From contig OZ022510.1 in assembly GCA_963989385.1 (NCBI GenBank), positions 35,903,448 through 35,967,447 on the forward strand: 64,000 nt of DNA, given 5' to 3'. Position 1 is the stretch's first letter. Every line of letters starts with the position of its first letter. The stretch is from Ctena decussata (taxonomy: Eukaryota > Mollusca > Bivalvia > Lucinida > Lucinidae). The notes under the pieces are model-generated. The model made no database searches and was not told where the DNA came from. It saw nothing but the letters and a program-made list of their open reading frames with translations. Positions 12,101 through 27,100 of the stretch are shown here, one piece after another. The position numbers and the translations under genes are program-made.

Positions 12101-15100
12101 TGACTTAAAGCGACATAATTTCTTCATCTGGTCATTCAGTTAACCATTTACGCCAAATATTGTACCTTAAACTTAAACAGTTTCTGAGAAATCTACTGTT
12201 TAAGCATTTTCCCATATAACATGCCAAAGTTGACTGTGTTGTAGATTAGGTCAAGGTCAACCTACGGTCATCATTTGTATAAACTATAATGGGCTCAAAT
12301 GCCCTGTGCTACATATCAGGTTTCAAGGTCATAGGCCTTTTGGTTCTGGAGAAGAAGATTTTTGAAGGGTTTTGCCATATATGGGCGTGGGGGTCATCTT
12401 GGTCATGTGACCAAGATACCCCAAATAAACTTTCGTTCCCCCAAGCTAGGTAGGCTCCATTAGAATATGGCTCAAATCCGCCCAGTGGTTTTAGAGGAGA
12501 AGATGTTTGAAAATGTTGACGACAGACTGACGGACAACCGATGCCTGGCTATACCTTAAGCTCACCTATGAGCCTAAAGGCTCAAGTGAGCTAATAATAT
12601 GCACTAGTCCATCTTGTACTTTTACTATCTATCAAGTTTCACCTTGACCAAAAGTGTGTTTAAGGATGCTTATCCTGAAAGAAAGAAGCTAACAACAGAC
12701 AGATGGACTGACAGCCCTAACATAATACTCCCCTGTTTTAAAATGGGCCTATAAAAATACCTGTACATGATCACATGACATACGCACAATATCAATAATG
12801 TTGTTGGTCAGTAAAATATAGATAACTTGTAATTTTTGTCTGATGACTATTTATCATTCATATTTATATGAACTAGAAACTTGTCATTAATACACAGATG
12901 CCCCCGCCCCTAGTGCCTTGAATAAGACAGCACCTTGATTTTGGTACTGGCACTTGTAGGATAACTAGTTTCATAGAGGTAGACTTGTACAATATAAAAG
13001 AGAAAATTAGGGACCAAGAAAAATAGGTCAAAATGACTTACACAATTTTATTCGAACTTGCTGACATCGCGAATGCGTTATGACGTAAGTCGGTGACGTC
13101 AGTTAACCAATCGAACGCTGATATCACGGCCAATGTCAGTGTGTACCCAATCGTCTCCAGAGATTGCTTCTTAAGGCATGACCTGATAAAGTTCGCGCAA
13201 GCGCAGTTCTATAGTGACATGATATCACATCATGTTATCATACCCCTGTTATCAGGTGAATTATGCAGCAGATGCATGATAATTCTGAAACCCCATCATG
13301 CAGGACAAAGTTATGGTCTGGCATGAAATGTTTCGCTGTAGCCGTTGAACAAAGTTTAAGTGTGGACTGTCACCTTGACCTTTAGCTAGTGACATGGTTC
13401 TTGCACCCGACACATTGTCTTATCATAATAATAACTTACACCATATAATTTTGAAACCCCAAAAAGCAGTACAAAGTTATGGGCCAGACATCAACATGTT
13501 TCACTTTAACCTATGCACAAAGTTTACATGCCCAATGTGACCTTGACCTTCAATCTAGCGACATGGTTCTAACACACTGCACATCATCTTGTCATGATGA
13601 TCATTTGTGCCAAATATTTTTTAAATCCCACCAAGCAGTACAAAGTTATGGTTTGGACACGATTTTGTAACACACAAGCAGACACACACACACAAACACA
13701 CACATGGACAGGGTAAACTCCATATGTTCTTCCCCCGTTTTATGGTGGGGGCATAAAAATTAGAAGAAGAAAAGTATTATTTCTAAAACCATGAAAACAA
13801 CAAGAAAGTGTCCTGTGTATAAAATAGGAATCCAATACACTTATCTTTTCAAAAGATAATGAACGGAAACCATTTCTTACAAAATGAAGTCGAAAAAGGG
13901 TCATAACTCCCAAAATAATAGACGGATTTTACCCTAAATCTAACTTGACCTGTATTTTATGATTATAACCTGTGTATAAGATATGAATTCAATACACCAA
14001 TATTTTCAAAAGATAACGAACGGAAACAAGTTTTTCATACAAAATGAAGTCGAAAAAGTGCCATAACTCTCACAATAATATACAGATTTTACCCAACATC
14101 AACCTTGACCTGTAATTTATGATTATATACCTGTGTGTAAAATATGAATTCAATACACCAATGTTTTCAAAAGACATTGAACGGAAGCCATTTTCAGGAC
14201 GTACGTACATACAGAACCTAGGTACAGGACGAACTTACAAACAGGTGTGATACTATATGCCCCCAATTTTTAATGGCGGGGGCATAACAACAGAGTTATT
14301 TTTTCAATGTTTATACGACAGGAACACTTACAGTTGATGGCTGAAGCCACTGTAACACAGCTAGTATGAAGAGATCTACTATAACAGCTATCACAAACAA
14401 CTTCCCTGCCAGTGGACCACACTGGTAATACCTAAAACAAATAAGAAATATTACCATGCAAAATACGTCAGCACAATATGTGTGATGTCAACAGTACAAA
14501 GGTGGTGTGTTAATATTAGTAGCATACTTTGTGACAAACAATCAATATATCAGCCCTTTTAGAAAAAAATTCACGGAAGAATTTAACAAGTGAAAACCAA
14601 AAAATTGTATTTTTCACTGTTCAAACAGTGGAATTATTGATTAAGATTTCACAGTGATGTCTCGGTGTCTCACTTGTAAGCATGAAAGACAGTTGTATAT
14701 CACATGAACTATGAAAATGAGCCGCGACACGACAAAACCAACAATGGGGTTGTGCGCCGAGGAAAGACTCAATTCAGCCTGGGCAGCCGCCCAGTTTCAC
14801 CAGGCTGATCTAAGTCTGCGCTGGGCCCACAACCACATTGTTGGTTTTGTCGTGTCGCGGCTCATATGAGTTTCAAAACTATACCTTTTTATTCTCTCTG
14901 GCAGCTCTCTTGGAACAAGTTTATGAACATGATCATATACAATCTCTGTTCTTCGAGCCACATTAGGCCATGTGTACAGATTCTTAATCCTCTCATGAGC
15001 CTCAAAGGGTGGGATATTGTTACCATGACGATGATCTGAGATGGCTTCATCAAGGGCAGCAACTAGACCTAAAGGAACATACTTTCAGATTAAAATTGTT

Positions 15101-18100
15101 TTTGACAATGACAGCTCCATAGAAAATCTGAATATACTAATGCCGTCAAAAATGAGCCACATCAAATTAGGGAATAACTGTACTCAAAATTGTCGTTTTG
15201 GGCATTATTAAAATCATTAGTTTTATGATCAAAAACTTTGTTTTACGACCACATGCTAGTTGAGCCGTAAAACACAATTTGCATTCATAAAACCGACAAT
15301 TTACCTCCCCAAATGAAATTTTGAGCTCAGTTATCCCCATTCTAATGCACTTTATCATATTCTCACCTTTCAAAGTCTATTACGTTACACCCACTGCCAG
15401 AGCTTGCAGCAGTGTAAAACCAAACATCAGCCAACGAGAATCAACGTTACATAATGACATTGGGTTTCCGACATCGGATGATGTACTATTGCAAAATTTT
15501 AACGTTATCCAATCAGACGTTGTGTTACATAGGTTAGTGCATTAGAATTTTGCTTTAATCTCTGCGAACAACAAAGATTCAAACCAGTATATGCAGTCTG
15601 GTTAGAGCCTTGGTGCTGCGCCTGTAGTCTCTAAATGTTCATACATGATGCGGGCAAACAGCAAAGATTGATCAGACTACACTGATGTGACGGCTGGTCT
15701 GAGTCTTTTTTGTTTCAAATGATATATCCACCCTTTTTGCTTGTCATGGCTCCAATATTGTAAGATAATCCTAGAAGAATGGGAACTTCTCCTTTTTTTC
15801 AACCATTCATTCAAAGGGCAGCAACTTTTAAGACTTCCTGTTTGCTTCTTCTGACGAAGTAACTCTTCCAAAAATGAATCCATTTTTTAAGGAATGAATT
15901 TACTCCATGGGGAGCAGTTCTTTTATTTAAGAGTTGACTCCCATGGGGAAGGCAGGATAAAATGAAAACGGCAGTCACTTCCTCTGACAGTGTATTCATT
16001 CACCTTGAAATTATTTAAGAAAAAGATCAGCTCTGGCAGTGAATTGTTGAGTATTAGTTCACTGTTTGGAGATCAGCTGTAAGGTAGGTCATATCACGAG
16101 CGCGGAGCACAAATGATATATTTACTTACAACTGACTGACAAACAGTGAATTATTACTCAACAATTCAAAGCTAGAGCAGAACTATTTCGATTCTAACAC
16201 TCAAAAACACTGAAAAAGTATGCCTTTCAATCAAATTCTCCCAACTTTCCTGTCAGCGCATTCATGCTCCCGCCAATATTCTTAACTGTATCTAAGGTAA
16301 ATGTACATTTTAATGGCGATTTTAGAAAGAAAACGAGCCGTTACACTGATGTCAGTAAATGCCAGTGACGTCAGCAATTAAGACTCACATGCTCTGAGCT
16401 GTAAATTGTACCAGAATAAAACATGGAAACTGTCCACTGCTTCTATGGGAGTAATGTGTCTTGGTTTAAACTTTATTTTCCTTTGTATTACGATGTTGTA
16501 CAATACTTTTGCAGAGATAATATGATATACAAAACGGGATTCAGAAGAAAGTTTATTTACTTATTTGAGTCTGTATAATGGTGCCTACAACCAGTAAAGA
16601 CCCCATAAGACTGCACATTCATAGTCTAATCAGGGTCTTCCCTGTCCATATAAAAATCTATGGCTCCTGAGACCTGATACAACTTTATTTCAGTAGCATA
16701 TACCGTATAAATCCTAATAAACACCCCTGCCTCTTTTCTGAAAATAAAGTTACATTAACTTGCATGAATTCCTGTTTGCTTCTCCAGTTGAGGTAATTCT
16801 TTAAAATGGGATCTACTCATAAAGGAAAAGAATTTGCCCCTTGGAGGAGCATACTCTTTTCTTAAAGAGCTGATCCCAACTAAGAAAGGAGGCAAATTGA
16901 ATACTGTTAATAAGAGGTATTTTATAGTGGATGATTTATTACACTGTAGGCTCCCATATGTAACGCCCGCCTTTCGTAAAATGCAACGCCCAAGAGCGTT
17001 AAATAGGATTAATATGGTATGTCAGCATATACCGTATTTTATCTGTTATGTGACATGTTTTTCTCATTCCAAAACAATCTCAAAGATCTTGATCCATCTT
17101 CAAAGATGGATCTAGAGGATCTAGAGCTTTGGGATTGTTTTAGAAGCGAAGAACCCATTTTACTGTTGAATTACATCAGACTGATTTACATATTTGCAGT
17201 AATCTGGGAAGGATTAATTCCCATCTTATAATGCAATAAATACAGTAGATCATTACTTTGTTGAATATGATACTTACATTTCACACTAGGTTCTGCTAGT
17301 TTGATCAGATCTGGCGGAATAACTTCTGGCACCCCACCCACTCGGGTACTCACTACCTGTAACCTGTGGCGTAAAAAGGAACGTAACGAACTGTAAGAGT
17401 GTGAATTTGCATAAGAATCTTTCAATGACATGAATTCCTATGCAAGTGCAGCAATGTCACAAAACAGAGCTAAGCCAGAAAACTCAATCAAAGTTTATCC
17501 TGATAATACCCATGCTTGAAAAGTAACACCTATGTCTCCCTTCTGCTAGTCCTAGGTAAAACAAAAATGTATATTAAGACCTTCTTATCTTATAACCCCT
17601 TTGGAAGACAGAATATCTTCAAATCAGCATTAACATGTACTTTATCAGTCCCTCCAATTTAAGATTCTATAGGGTCACATGGTGCATCAGATTTAAAGAC
17701 TGATTTTTGCACAACATAACAAGGTATGCAGACCTTCATACAGTGAAAACTTGTTCAGCACAGTCAACATCCTTTGGCCAGTGCATATCCTGATCGGTCA
17801 ACCCATGTACACTGGCTGGCCATGGCCTGCACTGGTTGCTAGCATAAGAAGAAATACTGTAGCCATGAGCCCACAAAACAGCTTTCATTTTTCTGTGACT
17901 GAACCTCATAGAATTTCATGGCGGTAGATTCTACAAGAGACCCAATGTTACTCATTACGCCAGAAAATTGAAGCTCATTAATTATTTATACATTAAACTT
18001 TTTTTTGAGCTGTCAAACAGACTGAATACAGAAGTACAATAACAATTACATGTTGTTTCTGAATGAAGAGCACAACAGAATCAATGTCTCATTGCCTGCA

Positions 18101-21100
18101 TCCAATCAAATCACTAAGTTCTTTCTTGCTTTGACATTAATATGTCTCACGTGTCCCAGCATAATCAGTTAAGTGTTAACTACTTTGCATCCTACAGCTT
18201 AACATAAGGCATTACACTAGAAATGTAAACATACACTAAAATTTACATTCTTGGTGTATTTACCAAAAAGCTCTATCGTAAATCACTGGAACGTAATGTA
18301 GTTTACATTCCAAAAATTACATTGAGACACGCAACGTCAGTGATGTCAAAATAAACAACTGCTCTCTACAATCTCATTGGACGTCAGCAACGTAATGAAG
18401 TCATGCATGCTATTAGCAGAAAAACTGCATGTACATGTTTTACTGCTTCAATATAAGCGCTTATATAAGAGTTTTCATGAAAGATTTAATTGACACGAAT
18501 GTAAATATAAGCAATGAACTTAATTTTTCTGTTATCCAAATGTAAACTACATTGGGTCATTAGCAAAGTTTACACGTGACCCAATGTAGTTTACACTTCG
18601 ATAAACCTGAGATAAATGAAATTCATTCCTTAAATGAATGGATAAGTATAACACAAAGTGCAACCTACCCACAACAAGCAGCCTCTACTATGGCAATACA
18701 GAAAGCCTCTGTCAGTGATGTGTTCAACAGAATGTCTCCTTGAACTAAAACCTACAAAATTACACACTGTTAAACTACCGTAAAAATTCTAGGTATTGCG
18801 ACAGGTAAGTCTGAGCAAACAGTGCAGACCCAGATCAGACTGCTCCTGAAGGAGCAGTCTGATCTGGTTCTTCACTGTTTGCCTATCAATCTGCATCTTT
18901 TGAATGCATTACCGCATTGTAAAACCAAATCATTCCATTTTTTAGGATAATTACCGTAACTAGTTTAGGTGTCCCAATTTTTAGAATCTTTACAATATTT
19001 TCTTTCATGGCAAGAAGTTTCTGTTGCTAATGCTTGATTTTGTTGGCTTAAATAGTGTGCAGAGAGAAAGATTGATAATAATGAAATGGCCTTACCATTA
19101 CTCCGAATAGTATTATCCTCGTTTGTGCAAGATAATTTCATGCACTACTCTATTACCCTGTGAATTTTAAGTAAGTGTTGTGCACATGAAAGTCCATTTA
19201 AAGATAAAAGGAACTTTGTTTCAACTTAATTCTTTCAGTGTGTGTGTGTGTGTGTCTGTCTCTCTTTCTGTCTGTCTGTCTCTGTCTCTCTTTCTCTCTC
19301 TCTCTACTTTGATCAGATGAAAGAATAGATGATTCAACCATGAGAAAGAATGTCATCTATTACATACACCTGACACTTGTCAAACGAGACCCATAGTTAA
19401 GACCTCATAATTTGATAATTTGAGATAATTAGGGTTACACATACAGTATTCCAAATTTCACTCACATCCCTGACTTTACTATGCTCCAGTGCACCAAGGA
19501 AGATAACTCTGTCTTGTAGCTGATAGTTCTCTCGGATTTCTTCTAGAATGATCCTCTTGGGCCCATCCCCACCTGCACAAAATATGGAACCAAATGAGCC
19601 ACGACACGACAAAACCAACAAAGTGGCATGTGCGCCCAGCGAAGACTCAGACAGCCTAGGCATCCATCAAATCTTATCAGAGTCTTCGCTATGGGCTTAA
19701 AGGGTAGTTTAAGGGTCTAAGGTAGCTCCATGCGGGCAGCGAAGACTCTGATCAGATTGGGCGAATGCTCAAGCTGATCCGAGTCTTTGCTGGGCGCCGA
19801 TGCCACTTTGTTGGTTTTGTCATGTCGCCGCTCAAATTAGTTTTCATAGCTAAACAAAGTGGAAAAATGTTTCATCCCAGCCATATATTGAAGACAAAAG
19901 GGCAAACATGGTGGATCATTCAGCCACCTCATCTGGATCAAGGCTGTTTGCAAGCTCAACTTATTTCATTTTGGGGGCTTTGCTTTATGTGTCAAACACT
20001 CTTTACTACAGTTTCTAATTCACATGTGTATGTGTAGCTTATAATATTGTATGTGTATACCGTGTTAATCCTAATAAAAACCCCTGGAGCCTTGCATTTT
20101 ACAAAGAGGGGTTGTTACTTAAGAGCCTAAATTTAGTAAACCAGCGACTGCCTAACAACCTCTAAATCCAGTATTAAGGTAATATGGTATACTTTCAGTG
20201 GAAGTAACTCTACTATTTTTGCGTCTCTCTAGAGTAGGAATGGGGGTCAACTCTTAAAAAAAGAATTTGCTCCAAGAGGAGCAAAATTCTTCCTTTTTGA
20301 GCAGACCCCATTTCAAAGAGCTACCTCATCCAGAGAAGAAAACAGGAAATCATGCAAGTTAATAGAGGTCAAACAGTTAACCAATATACTGATATATTGC
20401 AATATGAGCAGATCAAATATTGTATTGCAATACAGATTTGACTGAACCAATTTTTTTGTGAGGAGCTTCCCTTAAAGAGGTGCCTAAAAGCATCTGCTCT
20501 TCTTGCCTCTCCTCCAGGCCACATTGCCCTCCAAACGATTATATATGCCCTGACAAGAATTCCGTGGAATGCGGTGTCTCGCCTGCTAGCGCTTTGTCAC
20601 AAAATAGAGCTAAATCAGCAAAGATGTATGCATGAACCAAGTTTCTTGTCTCTAGCCCTAATAGTTTCTGAGAAACAGACCTAAACCTGAAAACTTGACC
20701 AAAAATTGCAAAGTCAGTCAATCGTAAAATATAGGTCAAGACTCAATATTGATGATGGCTTTGAGATTTACTCTTCCAGACGTACACATGAACCATGTTT
20801 TATGGCTCTAGCCCTTATAATTCCTGAGAAAATGACCTAAACGCGGAAACTTGACAAAAAATTTCAAAGTCAGTCAACCCTAAAATGTAGGTCAAGACTC
20901 AATATTGATGATGGCTTTGAGATCTACTCTTCCAGATGTATGCATGAACCAAGTTTCATAGCCCTTATAGTTCCTGAGAAAATGACCTAAACGCAAAAAC
21001 CCGATGAAAAATTACAAAGTCAGTCAACCGTAAAATGTAGGTCAAGACTCAGTATTGATGACAGCTTTGAGATCTACTCTTCCAGATGTATGCATGAATC

Positions 21101-24100
21101 ATGTTTCATGGCTCTAGCCCTTATAGTTTCACAGAAAATGACCTAAACACAATAACTCGACAAAAGTTTACGCCGCCGCCGCCGACACCGGAAATACATA
21201 TGTCTCGCCTCTGCTTCGCAGGTGAGACAAAAATGAAGCCCCTTTATATTCTGGAGAAAGATACCTTTCTACCATCTGTTCAGACATATACAGAGTCTAA
21301 CTACGCAACTCTAATACAAAACAGTGGTCTGACTGATAAATTGTCTATAACAAATGAGTGTGTATCATACTGATTAACTACAAGAATAACATGTGATAAT
21401 AACTAGATCTATGCACTATGGTCTTTTACTGGATGGCTGAATCAGTTTTACATCCTTTTGATGTATTTTAGTCATTCTGAGCAGATGAGATAATGGACCT
21501 CATAATTTTGGCTGGGCCTCTATGTATTGCAATACATATTGCAATATGGGTCCAGCATATTGCAGTATATTGCAATACGGTTTTAGCCGATTGTTACACC
21601 CCTACAAGTTAATATCATATGATTTTCAGAAATGAAGCGGGGGGTGGGGGGGCCTTTATTACAGCAGGTGTGTTTATTGGAATTAATACGGTAAGTTCTA
21701 AATCTTAACTTTCCTATTATCTTATTTCCACCTTAAAGTGTATGGGGACACCTCCATGTTTTTCAACTGTTTTTACTGAGGAGAACAATTTCTCTGACTT
21801 ACGATTTGCTTCTCTGGGTGATGAAACCCTTCCAAAAAATGGTCTACTCTTCAAAACAAATTTGCTCCTCTTTCCTTTAAGAATTGACTCCCATTAAGAA
21901 GAATGACAAAATTGTAACTGTAAGAGTTGCTTCCCCTGATAGTGTACCCATTCACCTAAATTCCCCTTCGCTCCATGCAAACTTACCAATTATAAATTGA
22001 ACATCTTGATGTTTAGTACAGATCTCTGGTATAATACCCGCCAGTAAGTCCATGCCCTTTCTGTACACCAACCGACTCACTACAACTACTGTCACTGTGA
22101 AGAAAGAGATACGGTTGGAACATGATTTTTTGCCTTTTACCAGCCTTTCACTGCCTCGGCAGTGTCAGAACATTACCTTACTGCATATCAGCAGTCTCAA
22201 CCCAACTGAGCCTGTTGTTTTCATTTTTTATGTGTTCTTTGCTTCCAGAGGATCTTTCTTCAAGTCTGTTTTATCTCCATTCCCCATTCCCGCTGGTGTT
22301 GTGTCTTGTGACAATCTTACAAGGTACCTCCTTACATCACCATAGTACAGATCATATATTTTCAACACAAATTCTACGGAATGTGGTGCCTCGGCTGAAT
22401 GGGAATGGTCATAAAACAGAGCTTAACCAGAAAATTTGACGCAAAGTTTATGCCGCCACCATAGCCGATGCCCATACCGGAAAAGCCATACCTATGTCAG
22501 GCTTCTGCTAGTCACAGACCAGACAAAAACTTCTATATTCCTGAGATATATATAGGGCCATCATAACTGGTACAACCATATTAAGATATACTAAGGAAAT
22601 TTTCAGCGACTCTTAACTTTGTTAACTTTCTTTACCCTTAAAATTCCAAAATAAAACAGACAACAAAATTTATGTAGGCAACATTTCAAAAAATGATTTG
22701 TACAAGCTATATCATACTGAAAATACAAAGACTAGAGGGCAAACAGTGTAGATCCATATGAGGTGGCTCATATATATTATCTGGATCCACATCATTTGCA
22801 AATTCAACAATTTTCAATTTTGGCACTTAGTGTTATTTAAACTCTACATAAAAGCAACTTTAGTGGGACCCCATTAGAATTCCCTCTGCAATTTGAGCAC
22901 TTGAGAACTTTTTACTTTATACAAATCAGCTTTCATGCCAATGGCTGCAAACAGTTCCTCTTACCCTTTCCAGGAGTTCTCTTTGAAGGGTCAGGGACAA
23001 ACATGGTGGCATCTACCGCATTAGGGATCACTGAGACCATGTCAGGCTTTATACAGGCCCGTAATACTGTGTTTTCTTTACTGAAAATGACAACATTAGG
23101 CAGATGAAATAATGCCTATGATTTCCATATTTCTTGTTTGTTTATTATCTTGATGATAAAAAGTGGCTTTACATCTTAACACATATACAGTAAGTGTGTA
23201 GAAGCCTAGAAGGCCCTTTATGAAAGCCATTGCTGATATTGTAAAAGCACATAAAGGACTTTATTTAAGGAACGACTGTTATTTTTTTAACGTTTACTGA
23301 AGTATAAACTACATCGGGTCACGAGCAAAGTAAGTGAACCCCGAAGGGGTTTATGTAAACTTTGCTCGTGATCCGATGTAGTTTATACTTCAGTAAACGT
23401 TTAAAAAATAACATTCATTCCTTATATTTATATTATTAAACGAGGCTTTTGATCAATAAAAAGATAAACAAAAATAAGAAATACGTATATAAGAATCGTT
23501 TTTAAAATATTAGCGGCCAAATTTTGCAATAGTTTGGAACAGCCGCATTGCCACTGCCTACCAGTAAATTCCACCTCCTGTTGTAGATTTCACGCGCAAG
23601 TAAGCGTTTTGAGCTGTCCCTCAATGTTTTCTAGCCATTCAAGTACATGGACTGTTGTAGATTTCACGTGCTAGTTAGTGAGATGAGCTGTCACTCTGAA
23701 GCACGTGGCACAATGTAATTATTGACTTTTAAACAACATTGACTCCTGCATCACTTAATTGGGTTTACAGAGAGCTCTGCACTGATAATGTAAATATAAA
23801 CTTTTGAATGACTGGGTACCAAAGGTTTAGATGAGTAGTCAGGTAACAATTCTGAGATAATTTTTCATACATCTCTAATGAAGGGTCACAAACATACTCA
23901 TTTATTTTCTTCCTTACACGTACATGTTTTTACTTCGTGTTCTATATCAGTCTTTACTTACTTGCATGCAGAATTAACACAAATTAAATGGTAATACCAT
24001 TATAATTTTTCTTATGCCTCTATAAAAACATGTGAGCCGCAACACGACAAAACCAACATAGTGGCATGTGCCCCCAGCGAATACTTAAATCAGCCTGGGC

Positions 24101-27100
24101 ATCTGCCCAGTCTGATCAGAGTCTTTGCTGTGTGCTTTAAGGGTAACTGAGGGACTAGGCTAGCCCCAGGCAGACAATGAAGACTCAAATCAGACTGGGT
24201 GGATGCCCAGGCTGATCTGAGTCTTCACTGGGAGTACATGCCACTTTGTTGGTTTTGTCGCGTCGCGGGGAATATGCTATTACCCTTCTGACAGGAAGAG
24301 AGTTCTAATGAGGGGTAACAATATGTGTTTTAGGCGGAATTTATAAAACTATCTTTGATGGGATGTGTTCAATGATACATGTAATGGAAATATATTTTAT
24401 ACATGAAAATGCAATGGAAATATGTTTTATACATGTAGCGGAAATGTATTTTTCTCTTACGTGACTTGTATTTTTACATCCTTTTCAAGAGTATTTCAGT
24501 CCTATCAGGACAATAGGAGGAGGATAATAAATGGCTGGGCAGACTGAAACCCTGTATACAGAAGAAAAGCCCAGACAGAGAGCTTTTACAGTGTATGGGC
24601 ACACCTCATGTTTTTTCACCATTCTGCAAAGGGGAATTAAGTTTGTCACTTCTTGTTTCTTTACCCTAATGAGAAATGTCCTTCAGAATAGGATCTAGGC
24701 TATGGAATGGAGTAGAATGGGAACTGCTTCTACAGAATGGGCTTTGTTCCTACAAGAACAAATTGTTTTCTTTTAGAGGTGACTCAAATTGAGAAGGAGA
24801 CCAAATTAAAACTGGCAGAGGTTGCTTCCCCTGAAAATGTACCCACTTACCTTAATATCACAAATTAATCAAAAGTATCTTTGAATTATCATCAAACACT
24901 TCCCTTTTATGGAGCTAGATTTGGTTATGAGTGATTCCTTGTTCCAAAACAACCCAAAAAATCTAGATCCATCTTACAAGAGGGATCTAGATTTTGGGGG
25001 TTGTTTTGGAGGGGTAAACCTCATCCGACAGCAGTGTTAATCAAAACAGATTTAGATATTAGGGGTCAGATTAGATGGGAAAAAGCCTGATCTTATAGCT
25101 GAATTATTATGGAACTAACCTTGTATGTGAAACACATATAGCATGACTACAATCTGCCAGTGAGAACTTCAGCAGTTTATTTGTTAATATAGAACTAGCA
25201 TCAGCAAAACCAAACAAGGAATGGTCTGTAAACACTGCTTTCAAACCCATAGTTCTTGCATGGAACATCGCTTCATGGGCCATGGTTGAGAATGCCTGTA
25301 AATGTAAATGGTAAAATGAGCAGAAACAAACGCTGTTCATCATGGTATGAGTGTGTGAACAGTGAAGAATCAGATTAGCCTGTGCAACTGTTCAGATCTT
25401 TCTCTTTTTTCTTCCAACCCATCGGATATGAGTATACCTTTTTCAGAGCTGTCTAAGATTTTTCTATCTCTGCCTGCTGTCTCCAGCCTAGGCTCTGAAA
25501 GCAGTCTCAGCCTGTCGATCATTGCTATGTACATCCAGATCATGGTTTAGAACAACAGACTTATGCCAAAAAACATTCTGTGTCTAAGTAACAGTACAAG
25601 ATTGGGTCCCACTTTGTGATGAATTGTTCTATTCAATGGGGTTGAGATTCAAAGACTGGATATCTAACTGCTTAACAACTAGAGAATAATGTTAAACTGC
25701 TTATTTTCTTTTCAAAAGCAACCAAATGTACGAAGTTTAACTGAAAGTTATGATAATTGACTTTATACACCTGGGAATTGAAAGAACAAATGTCAGTGCA
25801 GTTCATGCTAATCTGTGCAAAATTAGCTCCCTTTCAAAAGGGCAAAAATGAATCAAAGCCTCAGCCTGCCTCGGCACACCTCAGGTAGTTATACAACTTA
25901 AAGCATAGCCATACAACTTAAAGCACACCTATGGTGTGCTGAGGCTTTAGAGAAATGTATTTATGCAAGTCTGGCAAGAAAAAATCCACTGACTCAATGG
26001 ATGGGTTGCAACAAAGAAGTTACACTTATACATGTTGATGCAGACAGTATCTGTACCAAAAATAATATGTCCTCTTTCATGGTGTGTGAGAGCAATAGGA
26101 TTGGATGGGAGGAAAAAGAAAGGTCACTCTGCATATATAATTTAACTATAAAAATATCTGTAGATACCAAATACCTTCAAAAACAAAAGCTTAACTGCTT
26201 TATCGCTGAATACTTACAGAATGTCCATGAACAATGGTGATATTTTCTCGAATAAGTATATTTCTGATTAGTGGGAATGTTGTGAATATTGTAGGTAGAA
26301 CACACTGGTTGTACATGGTTGGAAAAGGAAGATAATACACCTGAAAATAATAGGAATTATTACAAGAATTCCACAGAAGGCGGTGTCTCACCTGTCAGTG
26401 CATTGTCAGAAAGCAGAGCTGAACGCAAAAACTTGACGCAAAGTTTACATGTACGACACCAGAATTTGAAAAAAAAAAACCCTGTTTCACTTTTGCTAGC
26501 TGCAGAAGAGACAAAAACTGTTTTAATGTGAATAGAAACTCCTCCAAGGCAGATCATTCTGACCTGTAAGTTGTTTGTTTTCATTCTCATAATGGGCTAC
26601 TCTTAAAGGAAAGAATTTAAGAATTTGTTCTAAGATGACAGCAAATTCTTTGTTTCAAGAGTAGGTTAAGGTATCCTAATTTCTAAGTTAAACAAACACC
26701 TTAAACACATCTATGGTTGGAAACTGAAACCATTCCACATTCGCTTTCCCAATGTCTAGAGTCTGCAGAATATGGTGCAAAAGTGAAAGTTACTAATGTA
26801 ACAGCAACATCTTTCAAGAGCTCTGGGTTAGGAATATCCAGAATGAGTATCTGGTGACAGTTAGGGATAATTTCTGTTATATCTGCATAAAATATATGTT
26901 ATAACCCCTCATCTGATTTGCCTCATTGAGATGGTTCAGATGAGGGGTTATATCATATTTGTGACAAGAAGTAAGACAAATTATCCATAAATTATCTTCA
27001 AAATTTCATCTTCATCTTATCTGGAGCTATGTTTTCTCAGATACTCCACATTCAGAGTCCTTTACCAGTGGTTCAGATAAGAAGGGGTAACAGAGATAAT

